The position numbers were made by a program, and so were the translations under genes. The notes under the pieces were generated by a model, which saw nothing but the letters and a program-made list of their open reading frames with translations, had not been told where the DNA came from and made no database searches. This document shows positions 1 to 11,220 of a stretch of 64,000 nucleotides of DNA, piece after piece (the first letter of the stretch is position 1; each line of letters opens with the position of its first letter). This DNA comes from Hoplostethus atlanticus (Eukaryota > Chordata > Actinopteri > Trachichthyiformes > Trachichthyidae). Where the stretch lies: the NCBI GenBank assembly GCA_034670405.1, contig JAXDDX010000364.1:62001-126000 (forward strand), in the 5' to 3' direction.

Positions 1-1496
1 AATTTGGTCCATGCTGACTGTTTGTGGAAATTTAGTAGCCTAGATGTGCTGTTAAAAAGTCCACTTTTCATTAACCTTCACCAAATTGTCAATTACTACG
101 TATTGTGAATTGTATATTGAATGTACAGGGTTTTTTTATGGTTCAGTTTATTCCTCGCTTGTTCCAATATCTCAATAGATGTGGATGGGACTGGTCCAAC
201 ATCACCCATGGCTCAGCGGTTGCCATCTGGGATAGTGGTGGACCACGTGTTTGTATTACCACAGGGAGATTCCTGGGAGGCTGGGGACACACGGCACTGC
301 TCCACATCAATAAATCAAGCAAGACAAAGGGAGCAGACTTCAAAAGCCCACAGCACGGCCCAGGAGACAGTGAGGAAGGTGGTTGCAAGTGGTACGGCAA
401 ATACAAATCTCTGCAGACGGTAAGAATTGGAGGAGAGGGTTAAGCGAAGGTATTATCTGCACCATTCTGTGTGTGACCACCAGGGATGGACCAAGGAGAC
501 CCCGGACCTGTTCACAGCAATAACTTCACTATGGCCTGCATGTTTGGTTGTTGTTGGTCATCTCCAGCAATGTTTATTGTGCATTGTTGATCCCTAAGGC
601 ATAGGACTATAAGGGGTGTGAAAGCCAATGTTCATGTTAGCTTGAGACGAGGATTTGCCGCTGACACCCTGCAAACCAGACGGTAACAAATTTTCTTGAT
701 GATGAGGGTGATGCAAAGGCAGTGTTGACAGTGTAGAGGTTGAGCACCCTCTCTCTCTCCACTATTTCTCTGTCGTCCGGGAAGTCTCCCGGAAATGTCA
801 GCAGTCCTCCCATGCCATCTTTTGCTGTTGACATATTACCGCAATTAGACGCATTCTCACGCTAAGGTCGTTTTGTCTGTTCTCCCTATTCCTTGCCATT
901 GCTATTTGCCATATTCTTGCCACTATTACTGCCCGCATCTCATTTAACTTTGCTTGTACATATTGTAATACATTTATCTATAATTATTCTTTGTGTTTAA
1001 ATCCAGTTAATAAATATCTTTGTATTTATAAAGATAATGATATTGTGTGTTATGATATATCCTGGACATTGAAGGTAGAAAATCCACATTCAATCATGTC
1101 ACTTTATCAGAATTGACCAAATAGTTCATAGTTCATAACAAAGCAACACGCTTCACTACTGACTGTCAAATAAAGCAAAATCCCCCCCAACAAACTAGAT
1201 TGCCAAACGATTAACAAGAAGTAGGGCATATTATCGCCAACAAAGAGATGGCAGGGCTGTACATCCATGTGGCGCCTATTGACATGGATCATTTAATAAC
1301 AGGAGGGCCCTTTCTGTAGGGGTGTCCAGTCTGAATTGGAGTGGACAAGATCAAATCAGTGCAATCTTATCAGATGGTAGGCACTATGTATTTGTATTTG
1401 TTAGGCGTCCAGTTCATGTGATCAAACCCATTACAAGTTTGATAATCTTGTATTGTTATGAATGTAGGACAGTTCGGTAAATACGCAATTGAGCTC
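1..1496. other. Unassigned AT-rich sequence
   Basis: No coding region, RNA gene or repeat family is recognised. Open frames of up to 112 codons occur on both strands and overlap each other, and none shows a domain I know. The stretch could be intronic, intergenic or an old repeat. Confidence 0.5.
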
Positions 1497-1690
1497 TATT
1501 AGGGTTTTTTTTTTTTTCAACATGGGCCACTGGAAACATTTTGTTGGTAATGAGTTTGGATCGACTGTGATTGATTTTTCATAAAGAATGTTTCCAAACA
1601 AAACAAATTCCCGCATGGTTTCTAAACACATGTAGGTTTTGATTTGATCTGCTTGGTCGTATGTGGGTGCTCAACCGGTACACAATTGAT
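1497..1690 (-). repeat. MITE-like dispersed repeat, copy 1
   Basis: Read on the minus strand, this stretch matches 59520-59690 on the plus strand. Shared words include GAAACATGCGGGA-type sequence, CTTTATGAAAAATCAA and AAAATGTTTC in the same order. The other copy sits just inside a GGGCCTCATTCACGAAACG-type end, which resembles a DNA-transposon terminus. No coding capacity is seen. The family is unknown; a Harbinger-type MITE is a guess. Confidence 0.5.
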
Positions 1691-2756
1691 ATTTGGGCGT
1701 CTGGACCGGCTCTTGTGGTTTGGGATTACGGCTGCATACTACCCTGCCTTGTCATAATCAATCTGTGAGTTGTTTGATAAATGGAGTGGAGCTGCTAAGC
1801 TATTTGAGGCAGACATATCAAGTTGGTGCTCAGCTCAGTGTCGCATGTCATCTGCAAATTGGCCGGTCTATTTAAGCTGTCAAACTCACAAAAACTCACA
1901 TTGTCATTCTCTTCTGCTACTTTGTACCTGTGTGTGCTGTGTTGCTGTACATGCCGCTCGCAGATGGAAGCTCTCAACCCCCCCCAGCATCCAGTCGTGT
2001 TCATAGTCCCCTAGGGGGGATTACTGCCGCTCCTGCCTCACTTGGCTGGCTAAGTGAGTTAACACTAGAAGCGCCAAGGCGGTCTCAAGACGGTTTGGGG
2101 TTTTTCTGTTGCAAATATTCTGTTAAAATAAAGGAGTATGAGGCCCCCAGTCACATGACTTTTACCTAAATATGTGTTTACTTTATTTTCCCAAAAGTTT
2201 GAAGGTTTCTAAATCAAAAAGGTTCTGAGAATTTATCATAGGAACGCATAGCGGCAGATTGACCGTTACTGTATTGTCCATACATCGCTACATTACCATG
2301 TATTTTTTTTCATAATTTCGCGGGTGTTTCATTTCGCACGTCTTTGGTTGCCATGGCAAGTTTCTTGTTTTTCTTCAATAATACCCGTTTATATTTAGTA
2401 AGGATCTCATCCAAAACACGAGCAAGTAGCATATTTGAGTTGAGTCAGTATTGTCTGCTATTGCCCGCTATTTGATGATATGAGGCGAGAGGATAGAAGA
2501 TGAACGAGAGCAAACAGAAGACTGAATGTAGAGGAGGTTTGGCATTATTTCACGAACTGGGTGAAGGAATCATGATAGTGGAGAAGTTTCAGGACTTGAG
2601 TGATGTGTCTGGAGCGAGGAGGAGTGTTCGTCTGATTCCGGACTTCAGACTAAGAGGACCCGGCGGTAAAAAAAAATCCAAGACCATCTACGCTGCCCAG
2701 TTCTGCCAGCTTGAGCCATTACTTTCACATCCACTCCATTGGTGCAGGTTGGCATA

Positions 2757-3081
2757 GGTTATTATTTTTTTATTGCCATCAACGCGCACATCTTGTAAAG
2801 CCGTGCACAGGGAACAGCATCGCCGAAGAGTCTTCATCCTCTCCAGCTGGCCAAGGAGGCTGAGAGAAGACCACTGGCATCAAGGCCAGTCTGAATGCAT
2901 GTCAGAGAGAGCCACACCAGCAACTGCCCGCAACCGGAAAAGCTAATGCCATGAGCAACAGCACTCCTGCAACAAGGATTAAGGACCCTGATTGATGTTG
3001 GAAGGATGCAAGAGACTGTATGCGGGAAGTGCACTGAAGGGTGAAGAGCTTTTGCCCCAGCTGCAGTGCGTAAAGCAAAAT
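2757..3081 (+). pseudogene. piggyBac transposase C-terminal remnant
   Basis: Two motifs can be read. Near 2760, YYFFIAINAHIL resembles the segment of piggyBac transposases that follows the catalytic core. At 3017-3071, VCGKCTEG is followed, one frame away, by KSFCPSCSA and a stop; the paired Cys-x2-Cys groups look like the cysteine-rich zinc-binding domain that ends piggyBac proteins and helps bind the transposon ends. Stops and frame changes between the motifs make it a pseudogene. The upstream catalytic Asp residues could not be placed. An intact-looking 85-codon frame at 2500-2757 precedes it and may be part of the same gene. Confidence 0.5.
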
Positions 3082-3139
3082 AGGCAGCTGGATGCCTAGT
3101 GGACCTCAGGTTTGTTTCACAATCACCTATTGTTATGTT

Positions 3140-3680
3140 TATTTCGTTTCCTCTGACCTGTCAAATATTTGTGATTATTTGTTTGTTAATTTTGTTCCTA
3201 ATTGTCTAATGTTATTACTAACAGATTATTATTTACAATTATCTTATACAGACACAACCAACGCTGGATATTGTTAGCGATGAAGAAGAAGCCGGAGACT
3301 GTCAACTTCATACAACGTTCCAGTGTGAGGCTTTGTAAATGGTAGTATTATGAGACAGTAAAAACACACTGATGTTATGCACAATTTATTTGCGATTGAA
3401 CAATTTAATTTTCATTCACATTTTTTACCACCAACAATTATGACAGTTTGACGTAATTTCTATCTCAGGTGGAGGTTGCGTGGTGGGTCCGATGGCTACG
3501 GCTGTACACTCCTGTTTCTGGGAACATCCTGGGACCTGGCTGCCCATCAAATCTTGCGACATCCATCGTCTTGTTTGTTTCTCTGACCTGTTCAATAATT
3601 TGATTATTTGTTATGTTAGATTGTACATTAATAATAATTATTAATGTTAAATTTGACAAATTATAATTGTATTTCGTTTA
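3140..3680. repeat. Internal duplication in the piggyBac relic
   Basis: Sequence at about 3146-3250 (TTTCCTCTGACCTGTCAAAT, then TGATTATTTGTT) recurs at about 3577-3680 (TTTCTCTGACCTGTTCAATA, then TGATTATTTGTT), some 430 bases downstream in the same orientation. This is a diverged direct duplication inside the element's 3' half. Confidence 0.55.
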
Positions 3681-4364
3681 CTTCTTTGTAGTCCGACATT
3701 CTTTATTATTGTTTGTTATTTTCTAAATATTCATTCTTGATTTTATTTTCTTGGAATATTGTGTGATTTTTTATTATGTGTTTTTTTGCTGCTAATTTTG
3801 TGTCGGGATGATTCCTGCAGCCAAATATTTGTTTTTTTATGTGTTTATTGTGTCATTTTCTGGATTGTATGATAGTTGTCCTATCTGATAGATAGTGTTA
3901 ATTATCTATTTTTAGCATTGTCAATACGACAAATGTTCAGCTTTGGCCCGTGCCGTGAAAGAAGCCTAGAGCAAAGCGTCCCGATATCGCCTATTGCTAA
4001 CACTTTAAGTTGACTTTGCAAGTGTTGTTTCCTGGTTGCATATATCTAAAGACATCAGAAGTCATGCATTATTATTTCTTGTTTATTGGTTTGGAAATAT
4101 AGCTTGAATTCACACTTGCATCAGCTATTAGCGGCTGTCATAATACCATATACGAGACCCTATAGCTCATTTCGTTATTGTTTTTTTTATTTATTTTGAT
4201 ATTAACACCCAGCTTTATCAAACAAATGCATTGTTACTGAACTGTGAACGCCATCAATGCGTTACACCCTGATCTGGCAGACCGCTGTTTTTTCTACATA
4301 TATATTCATATTTTATGGCGATTGAAAGTAGTGATATAATACCTGGCGGTTCCTAGTGTTATAG

Positions 4365-6636
4365 CAGACGGGCGATGCTAACAGGGGCCCTGACACAAAA
4401 TAAATCTTGAATTTACATTTTATTCTCAATAACTAATCAGGTATAATTTCTATACGTGAGTTGTCAATCAATAACAAGGCAGTATTTTATAATTTCTTTT
4501 CAGGTGATTTTTTTGGTGATAGAATTTCATCTTATAGTTATAATAGTAATTCAATGAACACCACAGGGTGTTCAGCATTCATGAAACCATACTAATAATA
4601 AACCAAACGAGAACCTAGCATGTAAATAATGCTACTACTGTACAGTATACTACACACTTCATTAAGATGCACTTGCAAAGGAACACGCACTACAGCAATC
4701 CAATAAACACACAACAGACGGAACAAGGCACAATCTCAATATCAATCATTCTTGCAATATTTCAACATTCACTTAGCACTGCAAATTAGCCATAATCAAG
4801 GTTATTAGACTATTCTAATGCAGGAGACTGTGAAGTGCACTTTTCATTTGTGTGTGTAATGGTGTATCCAGGAAAGCTGTCCTCCCAATCATCAGTCAGT
4901 GTCGGCACTCCCCCAATCAACAACAGCTTATCAGATTCATCACACCACAAGACACTCAAGAGATCTGTCATGACATGTGGCTTCATAATGGATTACGGGA
5001 CAGGGTAGCTGAGTTAAGCTTAGCCACTAATTTCCACAGGTTTAATTATGCTGTCATGTGTTTGTGTGGAGGTTTAGGTTGAAATAAAACTTTCTCTGAA
5101 GCTAGGACCGATGGAATCTACTGCTGTCAGAATCTGATGTTCATAATGGAGACATACAAAGTCTTTGGGTGGAGCTGTGTGGATACAAGTGATGTTTTTG
5201 TAGCGAGATAAAACATCAACGGGAGGAGGAGAGGAAATAAGCAATATAAAGTCAGCGAGACAAGATCTTTCGGTAGTTGGATTAACAACCACCACATTCT
5301 ATCCCAGAGCCATGTACAGTTGCACTGTTCTGTATATCTTCCTAAGGTTCATTAAACAGCCAAAAAAAAAGTATTTTCTCAAGAAAAACTTTTACATCTT
5401 AAGCTAGGAATAACATTTCTTCAGATAACTACGATGACAACCTAAGAAGTAAGAAAATTCTTGCATGGCTGAACTAGTTATAAAATTATACTAAAACATT
5501 ATCAGGTGGTTTATCCTAGGTCTATTATAACCTGTATGTCACATACACATACATAGTCCATGTCACGCGGAAACGGAATGGAGCACACGGCGGTGCTCCT
5601 TTAATTTAACTTGAGCGAAGAGGGCATTATAATGTCTACACTCAAACTGTTTAATTTGCCCCCGGCTGCCCCTCAGGGTGCTGCATGGCATGTGGCTACA
5701 TTGTAAGTGGCCTATTATTGACAGGCAGAAATGTCTCCTGGTAAACCCTTCAGTAGCTGACTCCCTCCCATTATCCCCTGCTTGACTATAATTACATTGG
5801 CTATAATAAGTTTCACCCCCTTTTGTCATCTGGACTAAATGTCTCCCTGCGGGAGAAAAAAAAAGTTATATTTTAGCCATTGGTGAAATATACTTTATTG
5901 TGTCAATAATTGGTTAATTTTACCTCTTACTAGGAAGTCCATTCAATACAACATAAATGGGATTTTAGGAGAGGGTGTAATTTGCTGCTATAATGCTGGT
6001 GGGGCATTCATTTAGAACAGTCTTCAAATAGGCAATTATCCATAAATTGTGCACAAGGATAGATGAGACTGGAACAAAATAGTTGGCTCCTCTTATTTAT
6101 GCACAGGTACCTAAGCCTCTACGTGGTTTTCCACAATTGGAGCTGTCTCTAAAGGTGAAATACTATAGGAGTATAGAATCTGTGGGAAAGTAACAGGACA
6201 GAAAGGACAACTATGTTACTGGACTGGATCAAAGTTTGGAGTGTTTCTCTAGCTAACAAGTTTGATTGAGAGAGTGAATTAGGACCTGGAGGGTTACCTC
6301 CATGGCTCATACTGCATTTTGTGGTATGCACATAACTTTCAGACTAACACGTTTGTGGCAGGGTGGAACAGAGATGAAATTAAATGCTTTGATTCGTTGT
6401 ACTTAAGGAATGCTGAGACTCAAAGTGCAAATTGCGGCCTTTGTCACTGACGAGTTGCTCTTTCTAGCTGTCGCAAACAGTCCCTCTTAGCACACTACCA
6501 CCTATTGTGTGAGAGATGAGGTAGAGTTCATAGTGCAATACTTCTAGCCAACTTTGAACATGTGTCAACTACTAGTTGAGAAATGCTCATGAATTGATCT
6601 GCACAAGTCCACATGGCCATTCCATAAATGAGCAGG
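4365..6636. other. Unassigned sequence
   Basis: I see no gene, RNA or known repeat. Short open frames on both strands have no recognisable domains. Composition is AT-rich with many short A and T runs, as is usual for fish introns or intergenic DNA. Confidence 0.5.
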
Positions 6637-6645
6637 GAGCTTTTT

Positions 6646-6848
6646 AAAGTATATTTTTTTTGGTCTTTTTATGCCTTTTATGGAGAGCAGATAAAAAGAA
6701 ATTTTTTTTGTGAGGAAGGTTGGGAGAGAGAGGGGAAGAATGCTGCAAAATGATCGAGGGCGGATTCGAACCCTGGATCGGCTGCGGGAGGACTGAGCCT
6801 TATGGTTACGCGCTCTACGCGGTGATGCCACGGTGCGCCCCAGAGGGC
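6646..6848 (-). mobile_element. tRNA-derived SINE
   Basis: Read on the minus strand the element starts with a tRNA-like head: an A-box-like GCATCACCGCGTAGAGCGCG and a B box GGGTTCGAATCC (plus-strand GGATTCGAACCC at 6762-6773). A body containing TTGCAGCATTCTTCCCCTC-type sequence follows, then a tail ending in ATAAAAGGCATAAAAAGACC and an A run. This order matches a SINE type very common in fish. Flanking AGCTTTTT at 6638-6645 and 6849-6856 looks like an 8-bp target-site duplication. SINEs are copied by RNA polymerase III and mobilised by LINE enzymes; nothing here suggests a working tRNA gene, and the head is diverged. Confidence 0.85.
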
Positions 6849-6856
6849 AGCTTTTT

Positions 6857-9299
6857 GGATCCTTTGCAAATGCTGACATCCAGAGCAATGCATGGCGATT
6901 TCCTCAATCTGTTGGTTTGACCTGGCACCATGAAGCTTCTTGCAAATGACCAACATACAGTCCTTCAACATTAGATCTTAGTCTGGATGGAATGGTGATT
7001 CTCAAGCCAAACATATGGCAAAGAGTATCCATAAACAAATACCATAAAATATCTCTGAAAATGTGTGAGTAACTTTAATTAAAACCAAGTCGCTTATTCA
7101 ACTCACTTAACGCAATAAGACTAAACTAAAAGAAAAGAAAATTACTCAGGTTGAGATTACGAGTATGTTATCCACCACATTTCTCTCAGTCTCCTTCCTT
7201 CCGTGTTAGACATTATGACAAGAAAACATCCCTTTTATAAGAGAAAACACCCGTATTTTCACACAGACCCATACAGAAGTCAAATTTAAGATCAGACCAC
7301 AACAGTAGTCAAAATTATAGGGAGAAAACTTGGTGTAAACCAGTCAGTCCTCCCAACAGACTCTTCGATGTGTCCTTCTCCGGCAGTGACGACTAGATAG
7401 ATGCTAGGTAAAGTGGATTTGGTGGCTTGTTTTATCAAACTCAAAAAGCTATCAAAAACTATTTCATAAAAAAAAAAAAAAAATAACTTAAACTCACAAT
7501 GTCATTGTCACTTTCCACGTAACGTGGTTTGTCAGGATCTGTTTCACATCATAATCTGACAGCGTCCATAAGGTTGTAAAAGCAGGGACGCTTAGGGGGT
7601 CCAGCCTTTTTAGAAGAGCAGGTGGAGGAAAAAAATTTAACCCAGAAAAACTACCAAAATGTTTCTGGTTAAGAGATGACAACTTGAAGTATATTATATA
7701 AAATAAAGTTCCTAACTTGATGTTGTTTTTGATGCATTTTTTGTCATTGGAAAATGACGGGTGCTCTTGGCGCTATAGTGAAATATAGAACGGGTGCTCC
7801 CGGGCGGCTATGAGGGTTTGGGAAGGTTAAGAATCCAGAGTGCTGGTCCACCCCCCTAGTCCTAGCTGGCAAACCCGACAATACAATACTCTTCTGTAAT
7901 TATTCAGAAGGTGAATGAAGTTTATGCATATACCATGCCTCTGTGGGGGAATGATCAGCCGTGCTCATGTTCTTGTTCTGTTCACGTGAGTTTTCTGTGC
8001 GATCAGTTTTTGTGGGAACGCGTTTTGATTCTACTTTTTCCCTTGGGATAAGTAGTTTGGTTTTAGGGTTTGCGTTATGGACTTAGTGGTAGCAGACTGC
8101 CGTGTCATAAACTGTGAGATTAATTTTTAGGGTTGTTACCAGCCAATTATGGTTCTTGTAAAATACATCTTTTTGAACCAATTTATTGTTTAATTTATGT
8201 GATACAAAATTATCGATTGTTTGTAAAGGTCCCTAACACTTGTTAAGTTAACTACATTTAAAGTCCGCAGTTGGTGCAACATCATTTTTTTCCTAACTAA
8301 TCAAAGCAAATAGCCAGCCCCACTGCTTGCCTATGCATGTGTATAAGCCAAAATTTTAAAGTGAAAACACCAGTGCCCAATAACACATAAGTTGTGTACC
8401 CAAATAAAAGCAATAAAGGGAAAAATTGCAATTTGGGGGATTTTTTTTGAAACAATCATTATCGTATCATTTTAAATCATACTATTTGTAGTGCCAAAAC
8501 ATTGGGGGTTGTTTCCCGAAAAAGGGAAAAGGGCTCCAATATGTTTTCCCAAAGAGAATTTAGTTGCCCTATTGAAATGTTTGTTCAAGAATAATGGCTG
8601 TTAACTGTTCGTTTTCATAAATTTGTTTCATTTGTCACTAAAAATGGTAGCCTTTACTCTGCTCTTTCCACGTTGGGCCCCACTCTTATGACAAAAAAAA
8701 ACTAAGCGGAACCCTCAAGGAATACAAACGAACGAAAAGCCTTGACCGACTCCACTGGGACAAAAAAAGGTTAACATCCTTGTGCCAAAAAGACTAAAAA
8801 TCTTTTTTTAATGTACATTTTCTTGCATTTGTGCAATGCATATTGTGTGGTTTGTGGTGATTTTATAAAAAGTTAGCGCCACTCAATTTATAAATTCAGG
8901 AATTGTGAATCATCTGGTTTCTGTCTCCTAGTTTTGATAGCAGTTGTTGGTTAGATAATATAACATTTGGAATTCTTAATTTGAATGCCATTTTTAGTTA
9001 AATTCTCAGTTCTGTAGCATAGTATCAAGTTTAGAGGATTGGAAATAAATTGGCCTACTCACTTTTGCTCTTGACAAGGACATGGCCCACCACGACTATG
9101 TGAGAGATCTTTGCTCGAGGGAATATTTTTCCATGTTCCAAAAATGGATATGTGTAAAACATATCTTGTAACAAGGCCATCTTGGAAAATGTACAGTGCA
9201 TCCTTGTTGTATCTGATCCTCAACATCTTCCAAGACAGTCAACTGCACAACTTAAGAAATTGATATTTTGAAAAGGGACTACGCAATTTGTTTAAGTTC
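6857..9299. other. Unassigned sequence
   Basis: No coding region or known repeat is recognised. An A-run near 7468-7482 and several T-rich tracts are present. Conceptual translations lack recognisable domains. Confidence 0.45.
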
Positions 9300-9540
9300 C
9301 TTACCTATAACTGTAGGTAACTGGCAAAATGGTGCCATCTGGGAATTACTCCTGTAGATCTTAGACGGTGTAAGCCTGATGTCTGCTATGGGTTGTTGCC
9401 CTCTGATGGTGGTTATATCACTTGTTTTGTTTTTTTTAATACTGAGAAATTGCTTCTACACGTTTAGCCTTGGAATTATGGCACAAGGATAGTATCATCT
9501 TGTCCTGTGTATTAGTGAATGCTAAAGCAATTGACTGTTG
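9300..9540 (+). repeat. Direct repeat flanking element E, left copy
   Basis: About 240 bases here match 30165-30310 in the same orientation. Shared blocks are GGTAACT...AATGGTGCCAT near the start and ATTATGGCACAAGGATAGT near the end; the right copy lacks about 75 bases in the middle. The two copies lie on either side of the shredded reverse-transcriptase element E. They could be terminal direct repeats of that element, the 3' end of a tandem neighbour, or an unrelated dispersed repeat. Confidence 0.5.
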
Positions 9541-10029
9541 TGAATAGTGCAATCGACAAACTAGGGAAAGACCTATTGGCAGTAATGGAAAGACAGCTGA
9601 CAAGGAGGAAATAACCCCATTGGCAGTAATGGGTTAGCAAATCATTGGCTGCCGTATCCAAGGCCAGATAGGCCTTTTGGTTACACTCTACTTAGCTACA
9701 GACACAACTATGAGAAACACACCACTAGATGTCTGCGAGAGCGGAAGATGACTCACCTTGGTTGACACGGCTATTGATTGTAATGGATTTGACACGAGTA
9801 GGGAAAACATCTCATTTGAAGCCACTATTCAGAGTAGATGGAAGAAGCATCTGGTTTGCTGTGTGGCTGCAGAAGGTAATAACCTTAAAGGGCCTTAGAA
9901 ATTCACCAGGGAGGAAGAGACCCCGCATTGCTAATTATCTTAACGAATTTATGTCAAGTCCAGTCGGTGAAGTCCAGCGACATGAGTAAACCACAGTACG
10001 CACAACACAGCACCCCTATGTATAAGCAG
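9541..10029. other. Sequence before the first piece of element E
   Basis: An 86-codon frame starts at 9729, but its product resembles nothing I know. A 25-bp-scale local duplication is visible around ATTGGCAGTAATGG (near 9575 and 9620). The reverse-transcriptase sequence expected upstream of the AYMDD motif is not found here, so element E seems cut short or interrupted at about 10030. Confidence 0.4.
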
Positions 10030-10185
10030 GCAAGCAAGGAGGCTGCGCCTCCCACCAATTAGGGCTTACATGGACGATTATGACTACTACGACGTCAACA
10101 GCTCCATGTACTAGTAGGTTACTAGATAAGCCTAAATAGTAATTTGCAGTGGGCTAGGATGGAAAGTGAAGTAAAGTCTAGGTGT
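10030..10185 (+). pseudogene. Element E piece 1: reverse transcriptase catalytic region
   Basis: At 10030-10075 the plus strand encodes LRLPPIRAYMDD, which includes the catalytic YMDD-type motif of a reverse transcriptase. Beyond it, partly in other frames, are TTTTSTAPCT, RLLDKP and NLQWARM. These match, in order, a widespread reverse-transcriptase protein of fish and invertebrate genomes, whose later part carries a zinc-knuckle and a RYTWRHNQVLK motif. Stops and frame changes make it non-functional. The piece ends where about 4.4 kb of unrelated sequence begins; the next part of the protein resumes near 14626. AYMDD is unusual, since most LINEs have F/Y-ADD. The clade is uncertain. Confidence 0.7.
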
Positions 10186-11003
10186 GAGGGACAGCCACCA
10201 CGGGTTTGCGATACCGACTGGGAATCAGGTGAATGAAAAAGGGGGTTTTTATTAGCCCAAAAAATATGTACAATTATTTTAAGATTGTTAACAAAACCAG
10301 TAAACAAAACAACAACAAAAGAGACTTTGGTGGGCAGATTTTGAATCACAGATATATGGAAAGAAAGTCCCCCCATAATTCTTGGGTTCCTGTCCTTCTG
10401 TAAGCTATATTAAATCTTATACTGATAATTACACCAATGGACAATACAACTGGTACATTTTGCCCCTTTACTAATCAGTAGCAATTATAACTAACAACCA
10501 TATAATATATGCTGTATCATAAATGTAACATTTTGTTCACAATCAGATTCGAAAACCCATGTCAACTGGAAGCATACTATGAGCGGTACACTAGGCCACT
10601 CCCCCCTATCGCCACTAAAAACGGGATAAGGTACACTGCACGTGGAGACATTTGTTGACTTATGGTTTTATAGCATAATAATATATACGTAGTATGTATA
10701 TATATTATCTATATATTTTTTTTTAGCTGATTACATCAGCGTTAAATTCATTGGCCTTTATGGCCCAAACTTTGCACACATCGCTGTGCTGCCAGTCTTG
10801 GCCTGCTCTAATTTTCTTTAGATCAGCAGGTGGCCTCTATTGGGCACTTGAAGCCTTCGAGAAATGAACCCATTTTCAACCCATTGCTGGAATGCTTCGA
10901 GAAAGCTTCATCTCGCCATCACAAAATAAACAGAACAGAACTAAGTCAAAATTAAGTCGAAGTGCTGTGACCAAACAAAAACTAACTCTTCCAGTCAACA
11001 CCA
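10186..11003. other. Left part of the insert in element E, unclassified
   Basis: This sequence interrupts element E and precedes the HARBI1-like element. It begins near TGTGAGGGACAGCCACC but I cannot prove a terminus. It is AT-rich, with an alternating TA tract at about 10678-10710. No coding domain is recognised. Confidence 0.4.
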
Positions 11004-11055
11004 GGGGTCCATATGTAAAAAACCATGCGTACGCACGAAAAGTTGTACTTACGTC

Positions 11056-11220
11056 ACTTTCCACGCAGGTTCCGCATGATAAAAATCCACGGGCGGCAAG
11101 AATGTGCGTACCGTAACCCATTCCTTTCACCACCACCACTTTTCCACGCAAGTTTCCCGAATGTATAAAATCCACGGTGGCGAGAATGTCGTATCCGGTA
11201 CGCATCCTTCACAACCACCA
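11056..11220. repeat. 82-bp tandem duplication
   Basis: Two adjacent diverged copies, 11056-11137 and 11138-11220, both start with ACTTT(T)CCACGCA, continue with TAAAATCCACGG-type sequence and GCGAGAATGT-type sequence, and end in ACCACC. Small indels separate them. Placement just inside the proposed left end of a Harbinger element suggests subterminal repeats, which transposases often bind. Confidence 0.75.

Larger units (their letters stand above)
2059..4364 (+). mobile_element. piggyBac-like DNA transposon, decayed
   Basis: The left end reads TTAACACTAGAAGCGCCAAG, beginning with the TTAA that piggyBac elements use as target. The right end, at 4343-4364, is its inverted partner (GGCGGTTCCTAGTGTTATA), with the expected TTAA reduced to TTAT. 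Between the ends lies sequence resembling the C-terminal part of a piggyBac transposase (about 2757-3081). Length of about 2.3 kb suits a full element, but I recognise no intact catalytic domain. The second half (3.1-3.7 kb) holds a partial internal duplication. The termini are the strongest evidence; the family call follows from TTAA plus the C-terminal cysteine motif. Confidence 0.65.

Noticed and set aside
6762-6842. Possible tRNA gene on the minus strand
   Set aside because: The A and B boxes belong to a SINE with a LINE-like tail and target duplication; the cloverleaf is diverged.
6720-6971. Overlapping open frames on both strands
   Set aside because: They cover the tRNA-derived SINE and its flank; coding is not supported.
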